From positions 88,668 through 152,667 of the forward strand of contig CADALT010000002.1 in assembly GCA_902788785.1 (NCBI GenBank): 64,000 nucleotides of DNA. The letters are read 5' to 3'. This DNA is from an uncultured Ruminococcus sp. GTDB taxonomy: Bacteria > Bacillota > Clostridia > Oscillospirales > Ruminococcaceae. Both the position numbers and the translations under genes were made by a program. The notes below the pieces were generated by a model. That model did not search any database and had not been told where the DNA came from. It saw only the letters and a list, made by a program, of their open reading frames with translations. This document shows, in pieces, positions 44,082-53,615 of this stretch (position 1 is its first letter; every line of letters begins with the position of its first letter).

Positions 44082-45353
44082 ATGTTTGAATACAGTAACG
44101 AACCTGCTCTGGAGTATGTTAATTCATTCTCACACTCGGGGAGTCCAGTTAGAGATCTGAGCCGTATAAAAAAGCTGATGAAAGCCGTGGGCGATCCCCA
44201 GGACAGGCTGAGATTCGTGCATATCGCAGGCACAAACGGCAAGGGCAGCGTGGCGAGTATGTTCGCCGAGGTCTTTCGGAGGGCAGGGCTCAAAACAGGA
44301 CTTTTTACCTCGCCTTTTATAATCGAGTACGCCGACAGGATACGTGTGAACGGTGAGAATATTCCCTATGAGACCATAGCTGAGCTTTCCCAAAAGGTAA
44401 AGGCAGCGGTGGACAGCATGGAGGAGAAGGAACAGTTCTCGCAGTTTGAAGTCACACAGGCGATCGCTTTTTTGTACTTTGAACTTGTGGGCTGTGACAT
44501 CGTCGTGCTGGAAACGGGTCTTGGGGGACTGCTTGACTGCACCAATGTCATCAGGACACCTATGCTGACCGTTATTACCTCGGTAGACCTTGACCATACC
44601 GCCATACTGGGTGATACAGTGGAGAAGATCGCAGCACAGAAAGCGGGCATAATCAAAGAGGGTGTGCCCTGCATACTCAGTGCGGAAAACTGCGCTGATA
44701 CGGTCAGGGTGGTATCCGATAAGGCAAATGAAATGGGTTCACAGCTTACCATACCCGAGATAAATGCTCTTGATATACACCTTATGTCGCCCGAGGGCAG
44801 CCGTTTCAGGTACAGGGATAAGGAGTACAGCACCTCAATGTGGGGCAGGCATCAAGTCATAAATGCGCTTTCGGTCATCGAGGGCTGCGGTGTGCTTAAA
44901 GAAGAATTAAAGCTTGAAGATAAGGCTGTCATCGAGGGCATAGCTGCGGCGAAACTCTGCGGCAGAACAGAGGTCATAAGCCGTGCGCCGCTGACGATAC
45001 TTGACGGCGGACATAATCCCGACGGTATCAGGGCGCTTACTGCGGTCATAAGCGGCAGACGACCCTGCCATGCTATCATCGGTATGTGCATGGATAAGAA
45101 TATCAGCGAGGCGCTGAGGACGCTTATACCCTATGTGGACAGCTTTGTTGCGGTGGACGGTTTCTCTGACAGGGCTGAAAATGCGCAGGAACTGGCTGAG
45201 CTGATAAATTCGCTGGGCGGCTGTGCAAGGGCTGCACGAGAGAGTCTTGCGCAGGAGATAGCCGAGCTGGAAAGGCGCAGCACCGAGGGGCTTGCGCTGA
45301 TATGCGGTTCGCTTTATCTGGTGAGCGCAGTACATGAGATCATCGACGAATGA
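44082..45353 (+). CDS. folC: Folylpolyglutamate synthase
   Basis: 423 residues. Adds glutamates to folates. Motifs: HIAGTNGKGSVASMFAEVF (P-loop) near residue 47, TSPFIIEYADRIRVNGE near 75, LETGLGGLLDCTN, SVDLDHTAILGDTVEKIAAQKAGIIK near 165, and DGGHNPDG near 310. A domain for dihydrofolate synthesis is not separable by eye. ATG at 44082 with GGAGG six bases upstream; an in-frame start at 44025 lies upstream of the terminator. yfcE-like gene follows after 12 bases. Confidence 0.95.
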   Translation: MFEYSNEPALEYVNSFSHSGSPVRDLSRIKKLMKAVGDPQDRLRFVHIAGTNGKGSVASMFAEVFRRAGLKTGLFTSPFIIEYADRIRVNGENIPYETIAELSQKVKAAVDSMEEKEQFSQFEVTQAIAFLYFELVGCDIVVLETGLGGLLDCTNVIRTPMLTVITSVDLDHTAILGDTVEKIAAQKAGIIKEGVPCILSAENCADTVRVVSDKANEMGSQLTIPEINALDIHLMSPEGSRFRYRDKEYSTSMWGRHQVINALSVIEGCGVLKEELKLEDKAVIEGIAAAKLCGRTEVISRAPLTILDGGHNPDGIRALTAVISGRRPCHAIIGMCMDKNISEALRTLIPYVDSFVAVDGFSDRAENAQELAELINSLGGCARAARESLAQEIAELERRSTEGLALICGSLYLVSAVHEIIDE

Positions 45354-45365
45354 AAGGAATACGAT

Positions 45366-45878
45366 ATGAAACTCTTTATTGCATCTGACATACACGGTTC
45401 AGCCTTTTGGTGTGAAAAAATGCTGGAGGCTTTTGAGGCAAGCGGTGCTGAAAAACTTCTGCTGCTGGGGGATATACTCTATCACGGTCCCAGGAACGAC
45501 CTGCCCGATGACTATGCCCCAAAGAAGGTCATTTCCATGCTCAATCCCCTGAAAGAGCGTATTCTCTGTGTACGTGGCAACTGCGATACCGAGGTCGATC
45601 AGATGGTGCTGGATTTTCCGATAATGGCGGAATATGCACTTATCTGCGCCGATGGTGTGACTATCTTCGCCACACACGGACATAATTTCAACTGCGAACA
45701 CCTGCCGCCGCTTTGCAAAGGCGATATCCTTCTGCACGGTCATACCCATGTACCCGTTATCAAGGATATGGGAGATTATACCTATATAAACCCGGGTTCG
45801 GTCTCAATTCCGAAAGAGGGCAGCGATCACAGCTATCTCATTTTTGAGAACGGAAAATTCACTTTTGGTAAGCTGTAA
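45366..45878 (+). CDS. YfcE / MJ0936 family phosphodiesterase
   Basis: 170 residues. Calcineurin-type metal sites: SDIHG at residue 7, GDILYHGPRN near 38, GNCDTEVD near 76, THGHNFN near 104 and HGHTHVP near 123. This is a two-metal phosphodiesterase; the biological substrate is unknown. AAAGGAA before the ATG; likely co-transcribed with folC. Confidence 0.92.
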   Translation: MKLFIASDIHGSAFWCEKMLEAFEASGAEKLLLLGDILYHGPRNDLPDDYAPKKVISMLNPLKERILCVRGNCDTEVDQMVLDFPIMAEYALICADGVTIFATHGHNFNCEHLPPLCKGDILLHGHTHVPVIKDMGDYTYINPGSVSIPKEGSDHSYLIFENGKFTFGKL

Positions 45879-45926
45879 AAAAATCCTATGACCAATTGTG
45901 CATTTTGCTAAAAATGTGAATTACTA

Positions 45927-45955
45927 TTGAAAAATTTAAGTGTATATGATATAAT
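45927..45955 (+). promoter_or_regulatory. Promoter of the EAL-domain gene
   Basis: TTGAAA (45927-45932), 17 bases, TATAAT (45950-45955). It overlaps the 5' extension of the open frame, which rules out an upstream start. Confidence 0.83.
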
Positions 45956-46010
45956 ATCAGTGGTGAGAGTGATCTTGCCGCTGTTATTTTTTATAGAGGT
46001 GGTGACAGAC

Positions 46011-48104
46011 ATGGACGAGAATATCAGACTCGATGCAGGTATCTGCTATATCGACCCTGAACGGAATGGTATCCTGTTGGAGTGTGAAGAAGAGTTTTTC
46101 CACATCACAGGCTACTGCAATGATGATGTGAAAGAGAACGGGATAACTCTGCCTATGCTGTTTACCGAAAATAACCGCAAAGTTGCCGCTGAAATAATGA
46201 CTGAGACCTCTATGAGGGGAAAAGCTTTCTGTGTGAGAGTGCCGCTGCTGCGTAAGGATGGCAGTGAGGTCTTCGTACACTGTACGGCAGATATGCGTGA
46301 TAAGAGCAGGGTCAGGGTCATCGTCTGTGAGTGCGGATGCCGCAGCGTGGTGGATCATGCCCACAGTACACTGCTTCGCAAGATCTCCGAGCAGGAACAG
46401 AAATTGCAGATGATAGCGGAAAATACCAATGATGTGTACTATGATTATGATATCGAGAACGATGTCATGCACCTGACTGTCAGCATAACACGCTATAATG
46501 TGGATTATGACAACTGCATCTACGGATATATGAAAGAGAAGATGTACAAGGAATTCATTCATCCCGATGATCTTGAGAACGTAGTCAAGGAGTTCCATAA
46601 GGCGAGCACTATGCCGTGCAAGGGCAAGGTGGAGTTCCGCACCATGGCATACGATGATGATTATTGCTGGTATCAGTGCGCATATATAAGCTTTGCTGAT
46701 GAGAACGGAAAGGTCAATAAGTTCTTCGGCAGACTATCGAGCATACAGAACCTGAAAAATCTCAATACCAAGGTGGACAGCGATTCGGAGTACATCAGCT
46801 ACCTGCTTGCTACAGACCAGCTTACGGGGCTTTTGAACCGCAAGGGCTTCAATCGGCGTGCGGAGAGCGAGCTGAGCACAAGGGACGAAAAGAGCGTCTA
46901 TTGTCTGGTGTATTCGGATATCAACGACTTCTCGTATGTCAATGAGAATTTCGGCTACGAGGCAGGCAACAAGATGCTTAAAGACTTCGCTGTGTGTCTT
47001 GAAAAGGGTAGTACCTTTGTAATTGGATGCAGGATATATTCGGACTTTTTCATCACCCTCTGTAAAGCTGACACAAGGGACGAGCTTATAAAGAGCGTGG
47101 AAAAGCAGAACGTAAGCTTTACCGAGCTCCAGAAAAAACGCTATCCTGCCAGTGATATAAGGATAAGCTGCGGAATGTACGTTATCCCCCCGACGGGTGA
47201 TGTGGAGATAAACACCGCCATCGACAATGCAAATCTTGCAAGGCGCAGCGTAAAACATTCCAGCAGTATACTCTGCGGCATATACTCCCAGCGAATGAGG
47301 ATGCAGAAGCTTTATGAGCAGTCCATCTGCAATGAGCTCCATGCAGCCATCGCCAACAGGAAGATAGAGATGTTCTTGCAGCCGAAATTCCATCTGGAAA
47401 CACGTACCATCATCGGTGCGGAAGCGCTGGCGAGATGGCGCAATGATAACGGCACCTATAAGATGCCCTTCGAGTTTATACCTGTGCTTGAAAAGGTGGG
47501 CTATATCGACGAGCTGGATTTCTTCATCTACGGCGAGGTGCTCAGTACGCTGGAAAAATGGAAGCATGACGGGCTTGACCTGATACCGCTCTCGGTGAAT
47601 TTCAGCCAGCACCATATCACTCAGCCCAGATTTGTTGAGAATATCATCAGGACGGCTGAACACTATGATGTGGATAATTCAAATATTGAGATAGAGATAA
47701 CCGAGTCGAGTTTCTCGGGCGATACCCAGATGCTGTTCAGCGTTATGGAGAAACTGCGTAGCAGCGGCTTCAAGGTCAGCATAGACGATTTCGGTATAGG
47801 CTATTCGACGCTTAGCGTGCTGATGAATGCACCTGTTGATATCGTGAAGATAGACAAGTCCTTCATCGATAATATCGAAAAGAACAAGAACGACCGTGAT
47901 TTCGTGGCGACCATGTGCAGCCTTATCGACACCGCCAAGAAAGATGTTATCTTCGAGGGCGTTGAGACCGATGCGCAGGCAGCTATACTCTGCCAGAGCG
48001 GCTACACCAAAGCGCAGGGTTGGCTTTTCGATAAAGCCATACCGCTTGCAGAATTTGAAAAGAAGTATATGTACAAAAATAAGGACAATAAAAATAATGC
48101 ATAA
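46011..48104 (+). CDS. PAS - degenerate GGDEF - EAL cyclic-di-GMP phosphodiesterase
   Basis: 697 residues. Two PAS-like regions (about 1-110 and 125-245) are followed by a GGDEF domain (about 265-420) in which the signature is RIYSDFF, so diguanylate cyclase activity should be lost. The EAL domain (about 430-690) keeps AEALARW, VNFSQHH, EITES, IDDFGIGYSTL, KIDKSF, EGVET and QGWLFDKAIP, the metal and catalytic set, and should degrade c-di-GMP. The degenerate GGDEF may act as a GTP sensor, as in similar proteins. The ATG at 46011 is preceded by GAGGTGGTGA. No membrane segment. Confidence 0.9.
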   Translation: MDENIRLDAGICYIDPERNGILLECEEEFFHITGYCNDDVKENGITLPMLFTENNRKVAAEIMTETSMRGKAFCVRVPLLRKDGSEVFVHCTADMRDKSRVRVIVCECGCRSVVDHAHSTLLRKISEQEQKLQMIAENTNDVYYDYDIENDVMHLTVSITRYNVDYDNCIYGYMKEKMYKEFIHPDDLENVVKEFHKASTMPCKGKVEFRTMAYDDDYCWYQCAYISFADENGKVNKFFGRLSSIQNLKNLNTKVDSDSEYISYLLATDQLTGLLNRKGFNRRAESELSTRDEKSVYCLVYSDINDFSYVNENFGYEAGNKMLKDFAVCLEKGSTFVIGCRIYSDFFITLCKADTRDELIKSVEKQNVSFTELQKKRYPASDIRISCGMYVIPPTGDVEINTAIDNANLARRSVKHSSSILCGIYSQRMRMQKLYEQSICNELHAAIANRKIEMFLQPKFHLETRTIIGAEALARWRNDNGTYKMPFEFIPVLEKVGYIDELDFFIYGEVLSTLEKWKHDGLDLIPLSVNFSQHHITQPRFVENIIRTAEHYDVDNSNIEIEITESSFSGDTQMLFSVMEKLRSSGFKVSIDDFGIGYSTLSVLMNAPVDIVKIDKSFIDNIEKNKNDRDFVATMCSLIDTAKKDVIFEGVETDAQAAILCQSGYTKAQGWLFDKAIPLAEFEKKYMYKNKDNKNNA

Positions 48105-48108
48105 TAAT

Positions 48109-48145
48109 ATCCCCGTATCACATAAGATACGGGGATAAGTTTTAT
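48109..48145 (+). terminator. Terminator between EAL gene and argS
   Basis: TATCCCCGTATC / GATACGGGGATA perfect 12-bp stem, tail AAGTTTTATG. Convergent genes. Confidence 0.8.
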
Positions 48146-48165
48146 GTTTGATGTAATTAACAGCC

Positions 48166-49926
48166 TTACATACTCTCGGGGCAGTTTATTTTCAGCATAT
48201 CGAGGATGTTGGAGATTATCTGCTTAACTGCCAGAGACAGCGACAGTCTTGCCTGCATAACGTTCTCTTCCTCGCCCTTAATGCGGCAGGCATTGTAGAA
48301 CTTATGGTACAGTGTAGCGATGTCAACCACGTACTTTGTCACCTTAGCAGGATCATATGCCTTAGCAGCTTCTGTAACTACGGTAGGCAGAGTTGCTGCG
48401 AGCTTTATAAGCTCCAGCTCCTCGGGAGTGCTGAAAGCTTCTGCCATATCAGCACTGAAAGCCTTAGCCTCAACGCCCTCTTCTTTCAGCTTTTTGATGA
48501 CCGAGCAGATACGTGCGTGGGCATACTGTACATAGTATACGGGGTTCTGGCTGGAGTTGGAGATAGCCAGGTCAAGATCAAAATCGAACTGCGAATTAGG
48601 CTCACGCAGGTTGAAGAAAAATCTTGCTGCATCTATCGGGATCTCTTCCAGCAGAGTGTTCAGTGTTATAGCCTTGCCCGAACGCTTTGAGAGCTTGTAT
48701 GTCTCGCCGTCCTTTACGAGCCTTACCATCTGCATGATAACGATATCCAGCTTCTTTTCGTCCACACCGAGCGCTGTCATAGCAGCTTTCAGTCTGGGGA
48801 TATAGCCGTGGTGGTCTGCACCGAAAATATCTATCGCCTTATCGAATTTACGTACTGCCAGCTTGTTGTAGTGGTAAGCTATATCGGGCACGAAGTAGGT
48901 AGGTATGCCGTTGTCACGTACAAGTACCCTGTCCTTTTCGTCGCCGAAATCAGTTGTCCTGAACCACAGTGCACCGTCCTGCTCGTAGGTGTAGCCGCCT
49001 GCTTTCAGCTTCTCGATAACTTCCTGTACCGAGCCGTCGTTATGCAGTGTGCTCTCCCTGAACCAGGTATCGTAGCTGATACGGTACTTTGCAAGGTCCT
49101 TGTGCAGTCCGTCGATGTTCTTTGGCAGAGCGTAGTCTACCAGTGCCTGCTTGCACTCGTCCTCAGGCTGTGCGCTGGCAATCATGCCGTACTCGTCAAA
49201 GAAACTCTTTGCGTGGGCGATTATATCCATGCCAAGATAAACATCATCGGGCATAGGGAAGTCTGCTGTATTCTCGTAAATGGTCTTTGTAAACTCATCC
49301 ATGTTCATATTTTTGGACACAAGCTCCTGCCCCTTATCGCTGCATATCTGCATATAGCGCAGTCTCAGGGACTTACCGAACTTCTCGATCTGGTTGCCTG
49401 CATCGTTTATGTAGAACTCACGCTCTACCTCGTAGCCTGCATACTCCATAACAGCAGCGAGACAGTCACCGATAGCGCCGCCTCTTGCATTGCCTATGTG
49501 CATAGGACCTGTGGGGTTGGCGGAAACGAATTCCACCAGCGCACGCTTGCCCTTGCCGAACTCGGTCTTGCCGTAGTCCTTGCCGTCATCGAGCACAGCC
49601 TTAACGACAGAAGCATACCAGCTCTTATCATAGAAAAAGTTTATAAATCCGGGGCCTGCTATCTCCACCTTGGAAAAACAGCTGCCTGTAACGTCCAGCT
49701 TAGTCAGCAGTGCCTCGGCTATCTTTCTGGGAGCGCTCCTGAAAGGCTTAGCGCATACCATAGCCGCATTTGTGGAGATGTCGCCGTTCTTGGGGTCGGC
49801 AGGTATCTCTATATTGAAAGAGGGAACAGCCTCGGCAGGGAAAGTCCCGTCAGCCACCAGCTGACCCATAGCATTCATCACAAGCTCCCTTGCCTGCGAG
49901 AAAGCTTCGTTGATCAGATCGTTCAT
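48166..49926 (-). CDS. argS: Arginyl-tRNA synthetase
   Basis: 586 residues. HIGH motif PTGPMHIGNARGGA near residue 132 and KMSKS-like YKLSKRSGK near 392; DALRFF-like DAARFFFNLREPNSQFDFDLDL near 415; DALR anticodon-binding tail to the C-terminus. Class I enzyme charging tRNA-Arg. AAGGAGG precedes the ATG. Adjacent DUF1934 gene is a familiar neighbour of argS in Firmicutes (ywiB-argS). Confidence 0.98.
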   Translation of the reverse strand: MNDLINEAFSQARELVMNAMGQLVADGTFPAEAVPSFNIEIPADPKNGDISTNAAMVCAKPFRSAPRKIAEALLTKLDVTGSCFSKVEIAGPGFINFFYDKSWYASVVKAVLDDGKDYGKTEFGKGKRALVEFVSANPTGPMHIGNARGGAIGDCLAAVMEYAGYEVEREFYINDAGNQIEKFGKSLRLRYMQICSDKGQELVSKNMNMDEFTKTIYENTADFPMPDDVYLGMDIIAHAKSFFDEYGMIASAQPEDECKQALVDYALPKNIDGLHKDLAKYRISYDTWFRESTLHNDGSVQEVIEKLKAGGYTYEQDGALWFRTTDFGDEKDRVLVRDNGIPTYFVPDIAYHYNKLAVRKFDKAIDIFGADHHGYIPRLKAAMTALGVDEKKLDIVIMQMVRLVKDGETYKLSKRSGKAITLNTLLEEIPIDAARFFFNLREPNSQFDFDLDLAISNSSQNPVYYVQYAHARICSVIKKLKEEGVEAKAFSADMAEAFSTPEELELIKLAATLPTVVTEAAKAYDPAKVTKYVVDIATLYHKFYNACRIKGEEENVMQARLSLSLAVKQIISNILDMLKINCPESM

Positions 49927-50020
49927 ATTTACTTCCTCCTTATGAAACTTCGTATAAGTATATGGAAAAAAGCGCTCGCTCTTTGTAAAGACAGCTGCCC
50001 TTTCATCCGCTGCCCGATAT

Positions 50021-50449
50021 TCAGGCTCTCGGCTTTACTTCCACCGAGATCTCAAAATCGCCGATGTAGCTGGAATTAACATCCACCACATAGCTGAAAT
50101 ACAGTGTGCCGCCGTTGTCATCAAGCTTCACATTTATCTTCTTTGCCGCAACGCCGACCTCGAAATTACCAAAAAGCGTGCCGTATACGCAGTGGTGCTT
50201 TTCGCCCAGCTGTACGGTCATGTTAGAGGTGACACTGCCCGATCTCGACATGGTGACTTTGTCAGTGCCGAAATTTTCGAGCCTTGTGGTGCTGCCCTCG
50301 TAACCTGTGGCTTCGCTCTCCTCATATTCGATGAAATAGCCCTCGTCCGTCACACCGAACCTGCCCTGCGAAAGAACCTCGGTCTCCTCGGTGGTCTCGC
50401 CGTCAAACTGTCGGCTGATGAGCTTTATATCAACATCCTTAGCTTCCAA
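50021..50449 (-). CDS. DUF1934 (YwiB-like) protein
   Basis: 142 residues. A lipocalin-like small beta barrel: VDIKLISRQ...GETTEETEVLSQGRFG, YFIEYEESEATG, TTRLENFGTDKVTMSRSG, SNMTVQLGEKHHCVYGTLFG, GTLYFSYVVDVN. This matches DUF1934, function unknown. The start is TTG (50449) with AAAGGA about ten bases upstream. It lies between murI (34 bases) and argS (94 bases), the same context as Bacillus ywiB. Confidence 0.85.
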   Translation of the reverse strand: MEAKDVDIKLISRQFDGETTEETEVLSQGRFGVTDEGYFIEYEESEATGYEGSTTRLENFGTDKVTMSRSGSVTSNMTVQLGEKHHCVYGTLFGNFEVGVAAKKINVKLDDNGGTLYFSYVVDVNSSYIGDFEISVEVKPRA

Positions 50450-50483
50450 ATCAATTATCCTTTCTGTCGGTAAGATCGACTGT

Positions 50484-51299
50484 TCAGGTCAGCGAGCATT
50501 TCTCTATCGTGCTCTCAAAGCCCTCGCCCAGAAATCTCTCAACGTTCTCGGAAAACAGCTCCACACTGTCGGTGCAGTAAAGCTTTATCCTGCCGTTTTC
50601 CTCACGTTCAGCCAGTTCATCGTTGAAGGTCAGTGTTTTTACTGCGAACCTAGCCAGCTCAGCGCTGGAGGAAATGAGCTTGACTTCACTGCCCATTATA
50701 TCGGATATTATTTCCGAGAGATGAGGGTAGTGGGTGCAGCCCAGTATCAGTGTATCCACCTTTTCACGCTTCATACACTCCAGATATTCTTCTGCGAAAT
50801 ATCTTGTGGGAGCGCAGTCGGGCGCAACATATCCGTTCTCGACCAGCGGCACGAACATGGGGCACGCCTTGCCGATGACCTTAGCCGAAGGATTTATGCT
50901 GCGTATCACCTTGCCGTAGCTGCCGCTCTTGATAGTGGCACTGGTGGCGATAACGCCTATCCTGCCGCTTTTGGTGGCAGCGCAGGCGGCGTGTGCCGCA
51001 GGCTTTACCACTCCGCTGAAAACAGGCTCGCTGTTCTCCGAAAAGCTTGAATTCGACATTATTATGGACGAAGCTGTGCCGCAGGCGACCAGTATCATCT
51101 TGACATTGTGCCCACGCAGAAAAGCCATATCCTGCTCGGTATAGCCTGCTATGGTCTCTTTGCTTCGTGTGCCGTAGGGGACTCTCGCCGTATCACCCAG
51201 ATAGACGATATCTTCATGGGGCAGCAGCTTTGCCAGCTCCTTGACGCAGGTGAGTCCCCCTACACCCGAGTCGAATACCCCTATAGGTGCATTATTCAT
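50484..51299 (-). CDS. murI: Glutamate racemase
   Basis: 271 residues. GVFDSGVGGLT at the start, GDTARVPYGT near 38, first catalytic Cys in VACGTASS near 75, second in LGCTHYPHL near 187. It supplies D-glutamate for peptidoglycan. The usual first motif is ACNTA; here Gly replaces the Asn. The ATG at 51299 overlaps the end of ddl by 8 bases with GGAAGTGG upstream; a further start at 51326 would lie well inside ddl. Co-transcribed with ddl, another wall-precursor gene. Confidence 0.93.
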   Translation of the reverse strand: MNNAPIGVFDSGVGGLTCVKELAKLLPHEDIVYLGDTARVPYGTRSKETIAGYTEQDMAFLRGHNVKMILVACGTASSIIMSNSSFSENSEPVFSGVVKPAAHAACAATKSGRIGVIATSATIKSGSYGKVIRSINPSAKVIGKACPMFVPLVENGYVAPDCAPTRYFAEEYLECMKREKVDTLILGCTHYPHLSEIISDIMGSEVKLISSSAELARFAVKTLTFNDELAEREENGRIKLYCTDSVELFSENVERFLGEGFESTIEKCSLT

Positions 51300-52386
51300 A
51301 ATCCACTTCCGATCTGTCCAGTGCAAGCTTTATTAGCCTGTCTTCCTGCTCGGCAAAGGATATGCCGTCATGTTCCATAAGCATGGGGAACATACTTATC
51401 TTAGTGTGTCCGGGCAGAGTGTTTATCTCGTTGAGGATTATGCTGCCGTCTTCCTTCATGAAAAAGTCTGCTCTTGAAAGTCCGCCGCAGCCCATGGCTT
51501 TGTAAGCCTTAACAGCAGTCTCACGAACGTTCTTTGCCACATCATCGGGTATCCTTGCAGGTACGTATACCAGCGAACCCTCGTCGTTGTACTTGGCATC
51601 ATAATCATAGAACTCATTGGCAGGGGATATCTCGCCGACGGTCGATGCGAAAGGCTCTTCATTGCCCATAACAGCACATTCAAGCTCGATACCCTTGACT
51701 TCCTGCTCGATGATGACTTTCTGGTCGTGTACGAAAGCAGACTTTACACCTGCTTTGAGCTCATCGAAATCGTGAGCCTTTGTGATGCCAACGGATGAAC
51801 CGCAGTTTGCGGGCTTGACGTACATCGGGTAGCCAAGCTCCTTTTCGGCAGCCACGCACTTTTCCTGAAGCTTTGCAGAGTCACGGCAGTCGCTGTATTT
51901 GAGGGGTATCCACTTGGCAGTCTTTACGCCGTTTGCCTCGAGGATAGTGTGTGTGACATCCTTATCCATGCAGCAGGCAGAGGAGATAAGGTCGCAGCCC
52001 ACGAATGGTATCTCAGCCATTGTGAAAATGCCCTGTATTGTGCCGTCCTCACCGTTCTTTCCGTGGAGCACGGGGAATATGACATCGACCTTGAGGTTGC
52101 TGTATGTACCATCGTCATCAAGCACGATGAAACCTCTGTGAACAGGGTCGGGACTCATTATGCAGGGGGTGTTGTCGGGGTGTTCAGCCCATTTGCCGTT
52201 CTGTATATCCTCCACACCGCCGATGTATTTCAGCCAGTGACCTTTCTTGGTGATGCCTATGCATACGACCTCATATCTGTCGGAGTTCTCACTGATGCTT
52301 TTTATAACATGAGAAGCGGATACTACCGATACATCATGTTCATTGGATTTACCGCCGAAAATAACAGCTACCTTTATCTTAGCCAT
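51292..52386 (-). CDS. ddl: D-alanine-D-alanine ligase
   Basis: 364 residues. ATP-grasp: GGKSNEHDVSVVSA at the start, PVLHGKNGEDGTIQG near 110, YVKPANCGSSVGI near 190, IIEQEVKGIELECAVMG near 220, and EINTLPGHT near 325. DYDAKY in the omega loop has the Tyr typical of D-Ala-D-Ala, not D-lactate, ligases. Long for Ddl (about 300-360), as in other Gram-positive forms. First gene of ddl-murI-DUF1934-argS. Confidence 0.96.
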   Translation of the reverse strand: MAKIKVAVIFGGKSNEHDVSVVSASHVIKSISENSDRYEVVCIGITKKGHWLKYIGGVEDIQNGKWAEHPDNTPCIMSPDPVHRGFIVLDDDGTYSNLKVDVIFPVLHGKNGEDGTIQGIFTMAEIPFVGCDLISSACCMDKDVTHTILEANGVKTAKWIPLKYSDCRDSAKLQEKCVAAEKELGYPMYVKPANCGSSVGITKAHDFDELKAGVKSAFVHDQKVIIEQEVKGIELECAVMGNEEPFASTVGEISPANEFYDYDAKYNDEGSLVYVPARIPDDVAKNVRETAVKAYKAMGCGGLSRADFFMKEDGSIILNEINTLPGHTKISMFPMLMEHDGISFAEQEDRLIKLALDRSEVDYE

Positions 52387-52461
52387 AATAAAAACGTTCC
52401 TTTCGCAAGAAGATTATGATAAGTACATTGCCCATCCCGGGCAATACCATGTCAATTTAAT

Positions 52462-52490
52462 ATTATACCACACATTTACGATAAATGCAA
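52462..52490 (-). promoter_or_regulatory. Promoter of the ddl operon
   Basis: Minus strand TTGCAT (52490-52485), 17 bases, TATAAT (52467-52462). Confidence 0.83.
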
Positions 52491-52580
52491 ACATTTATCA
52501 CAAAACACAAAAAATTTACAAATTACACTGTCGGCTAAAGCGCTCACCAAGAGGTCGTAAGGTGTGAAGGCGTTGATTTG

Positions 52581-52609
52581 TTGACAATTTTGTTAATTTG
52601 TGGTATGAT
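52581..52609 (+). promoter_or_regulatory. Promoter of the MoxR operon
   Basis: TTGACA (52581-52586), 17 bases, TATGAT (52604-52609). Divergent from the ddl promoter; nothing else is clear between them. Confidence 0.84.
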
Positions 52610-52675
52610 TATAATGTTAAAATATGCCCGATAATGCGATACGGGCGCTAAAAATTTTCCGGGAGGAATAATCTG

Positions 52676-53611
52676 ATGAATAGTAAGATAGAAGCTCTGG
52701 TCTCAAATATTGAAAAGGTCATAGTCGGCAAGCAGGAATGTGTGCTGAAGATCGTCACAGCGATGCTTTGCGGCGGCCATGTGCTTATAGAGGACGTGCC
52801 CGGTGTGGGAAAGACACAGCTTGTTTCCGCACTGGCAAGGTCGGTGGCAGGCAAGTTCAACCGTATACAGCTCACACCCGATGTAATGCCCTCGGACATC
52901 GTGGGCTTTTCCATGATAAATCAGGTGACCAGAGAGCTGGAATATAAGGAGGGTGCTGCGATGTGCAACTTCCTGCTGGCGGACGAGATAAACCGTGCCT
53001 CGCCTAAGTCACAGTCCTCACTGCTGGAGATAATGGAGGAACACCAGATATCCATTGACGGTGTCACCCATATCCTTCCGACACCTTTCATGACACTGGC
53101 AACCCAGAACCCCGTGGAGACCTATGGTACCTACCATCTTCCCGAGGCGCAGATGGACAGATTTATTATGAAGATATCCATGGGCTATCCCGCTTATGAG
53201 GACGAGCTGAAGATAATGAACAACGGTGAGAATGAGATCTCTGCAAAGGATCTTAAAGCGGTGATGACCACCGACGATATCGCCGCACTGATGGACGAAG
53301 CTCAGAAGGTGGGCACTGCACCGAGCATCAGGAAGTATATACTCAATATAGTAACAGCCACAAGAAATTCCGAGAATATCCGTCTGGGCGTATCACCCAG
53401 AGGTTCCATAGCACTGCTGAGGGCATCAAAGTCCTACGCTTTCGTTATGGGCAGGAACTATGTGGTGCCCGATGATGTTAAGGCTGTCATGGGCGAAGTG
53501 CTGGCACACAGGCTCATACTTTCACCCAAGGGCAAATCTGCTTTTGAGACTAACGAGGCTGCACTTGCGGCAATAGCTATGACAGTTGAGAGCCCTACTA
53601 CAGCGGAGTGA
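52676..53611 (+). CDS. MoxR family AAA+ ATPase
   Basis: 311 residues. Walker A EDVPGVGKTQL near residue 40, Walker B LLADEINRASP near 101, sensor 1 ATQNP near 142, then the MoxR segments LPEAQMDRF and SPRGSIALLRASKSYAFVMGR near 250. Chaperone-like ATPase. CGGGAGGA precedes the ATG. The next two genes encode DUF58 and a transglutaminase membrane protein, the standard MoxR operon. Confidence 0.95.
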   Translation: MNSKIEALVSNIEKVIVGKQECVLKIVTAMLCGGHVLIEDVPGVGKTQLVSALARSVAGKFNRIQLTPDVMPSDIVGFSMINQVTRELEYKEGAAMCNFLLADEINRASPKSQSSLLEIMEEHQISIDGVTHILPTPFMTLATQNPVETYGTYHLPEAQMDRFIMKISMGYPAYEDELKIMNNGENEISAKDLKAVMTTDDIAALMDEAQKVGTAPSIRKYILNIVTATRNSENIRLGVSPRGSIALLRASKSYAFVMGRNYVVPDDVKAVMGEVLAHRLILSPKGKSAFETNEAALAAIAMTVESPTTAE

Positions 53612-53615
53612 TGGG

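Noticed and set aside
45927-46010. Upstream start of the EAL gene
   Set aside because: The extension would begin inside the -35 box of a consensus promoter.
48808-50079. 423-codon plus-strand frame opposite argS
   Set aside because: Runs through argS and the adjacent gap with no motif.
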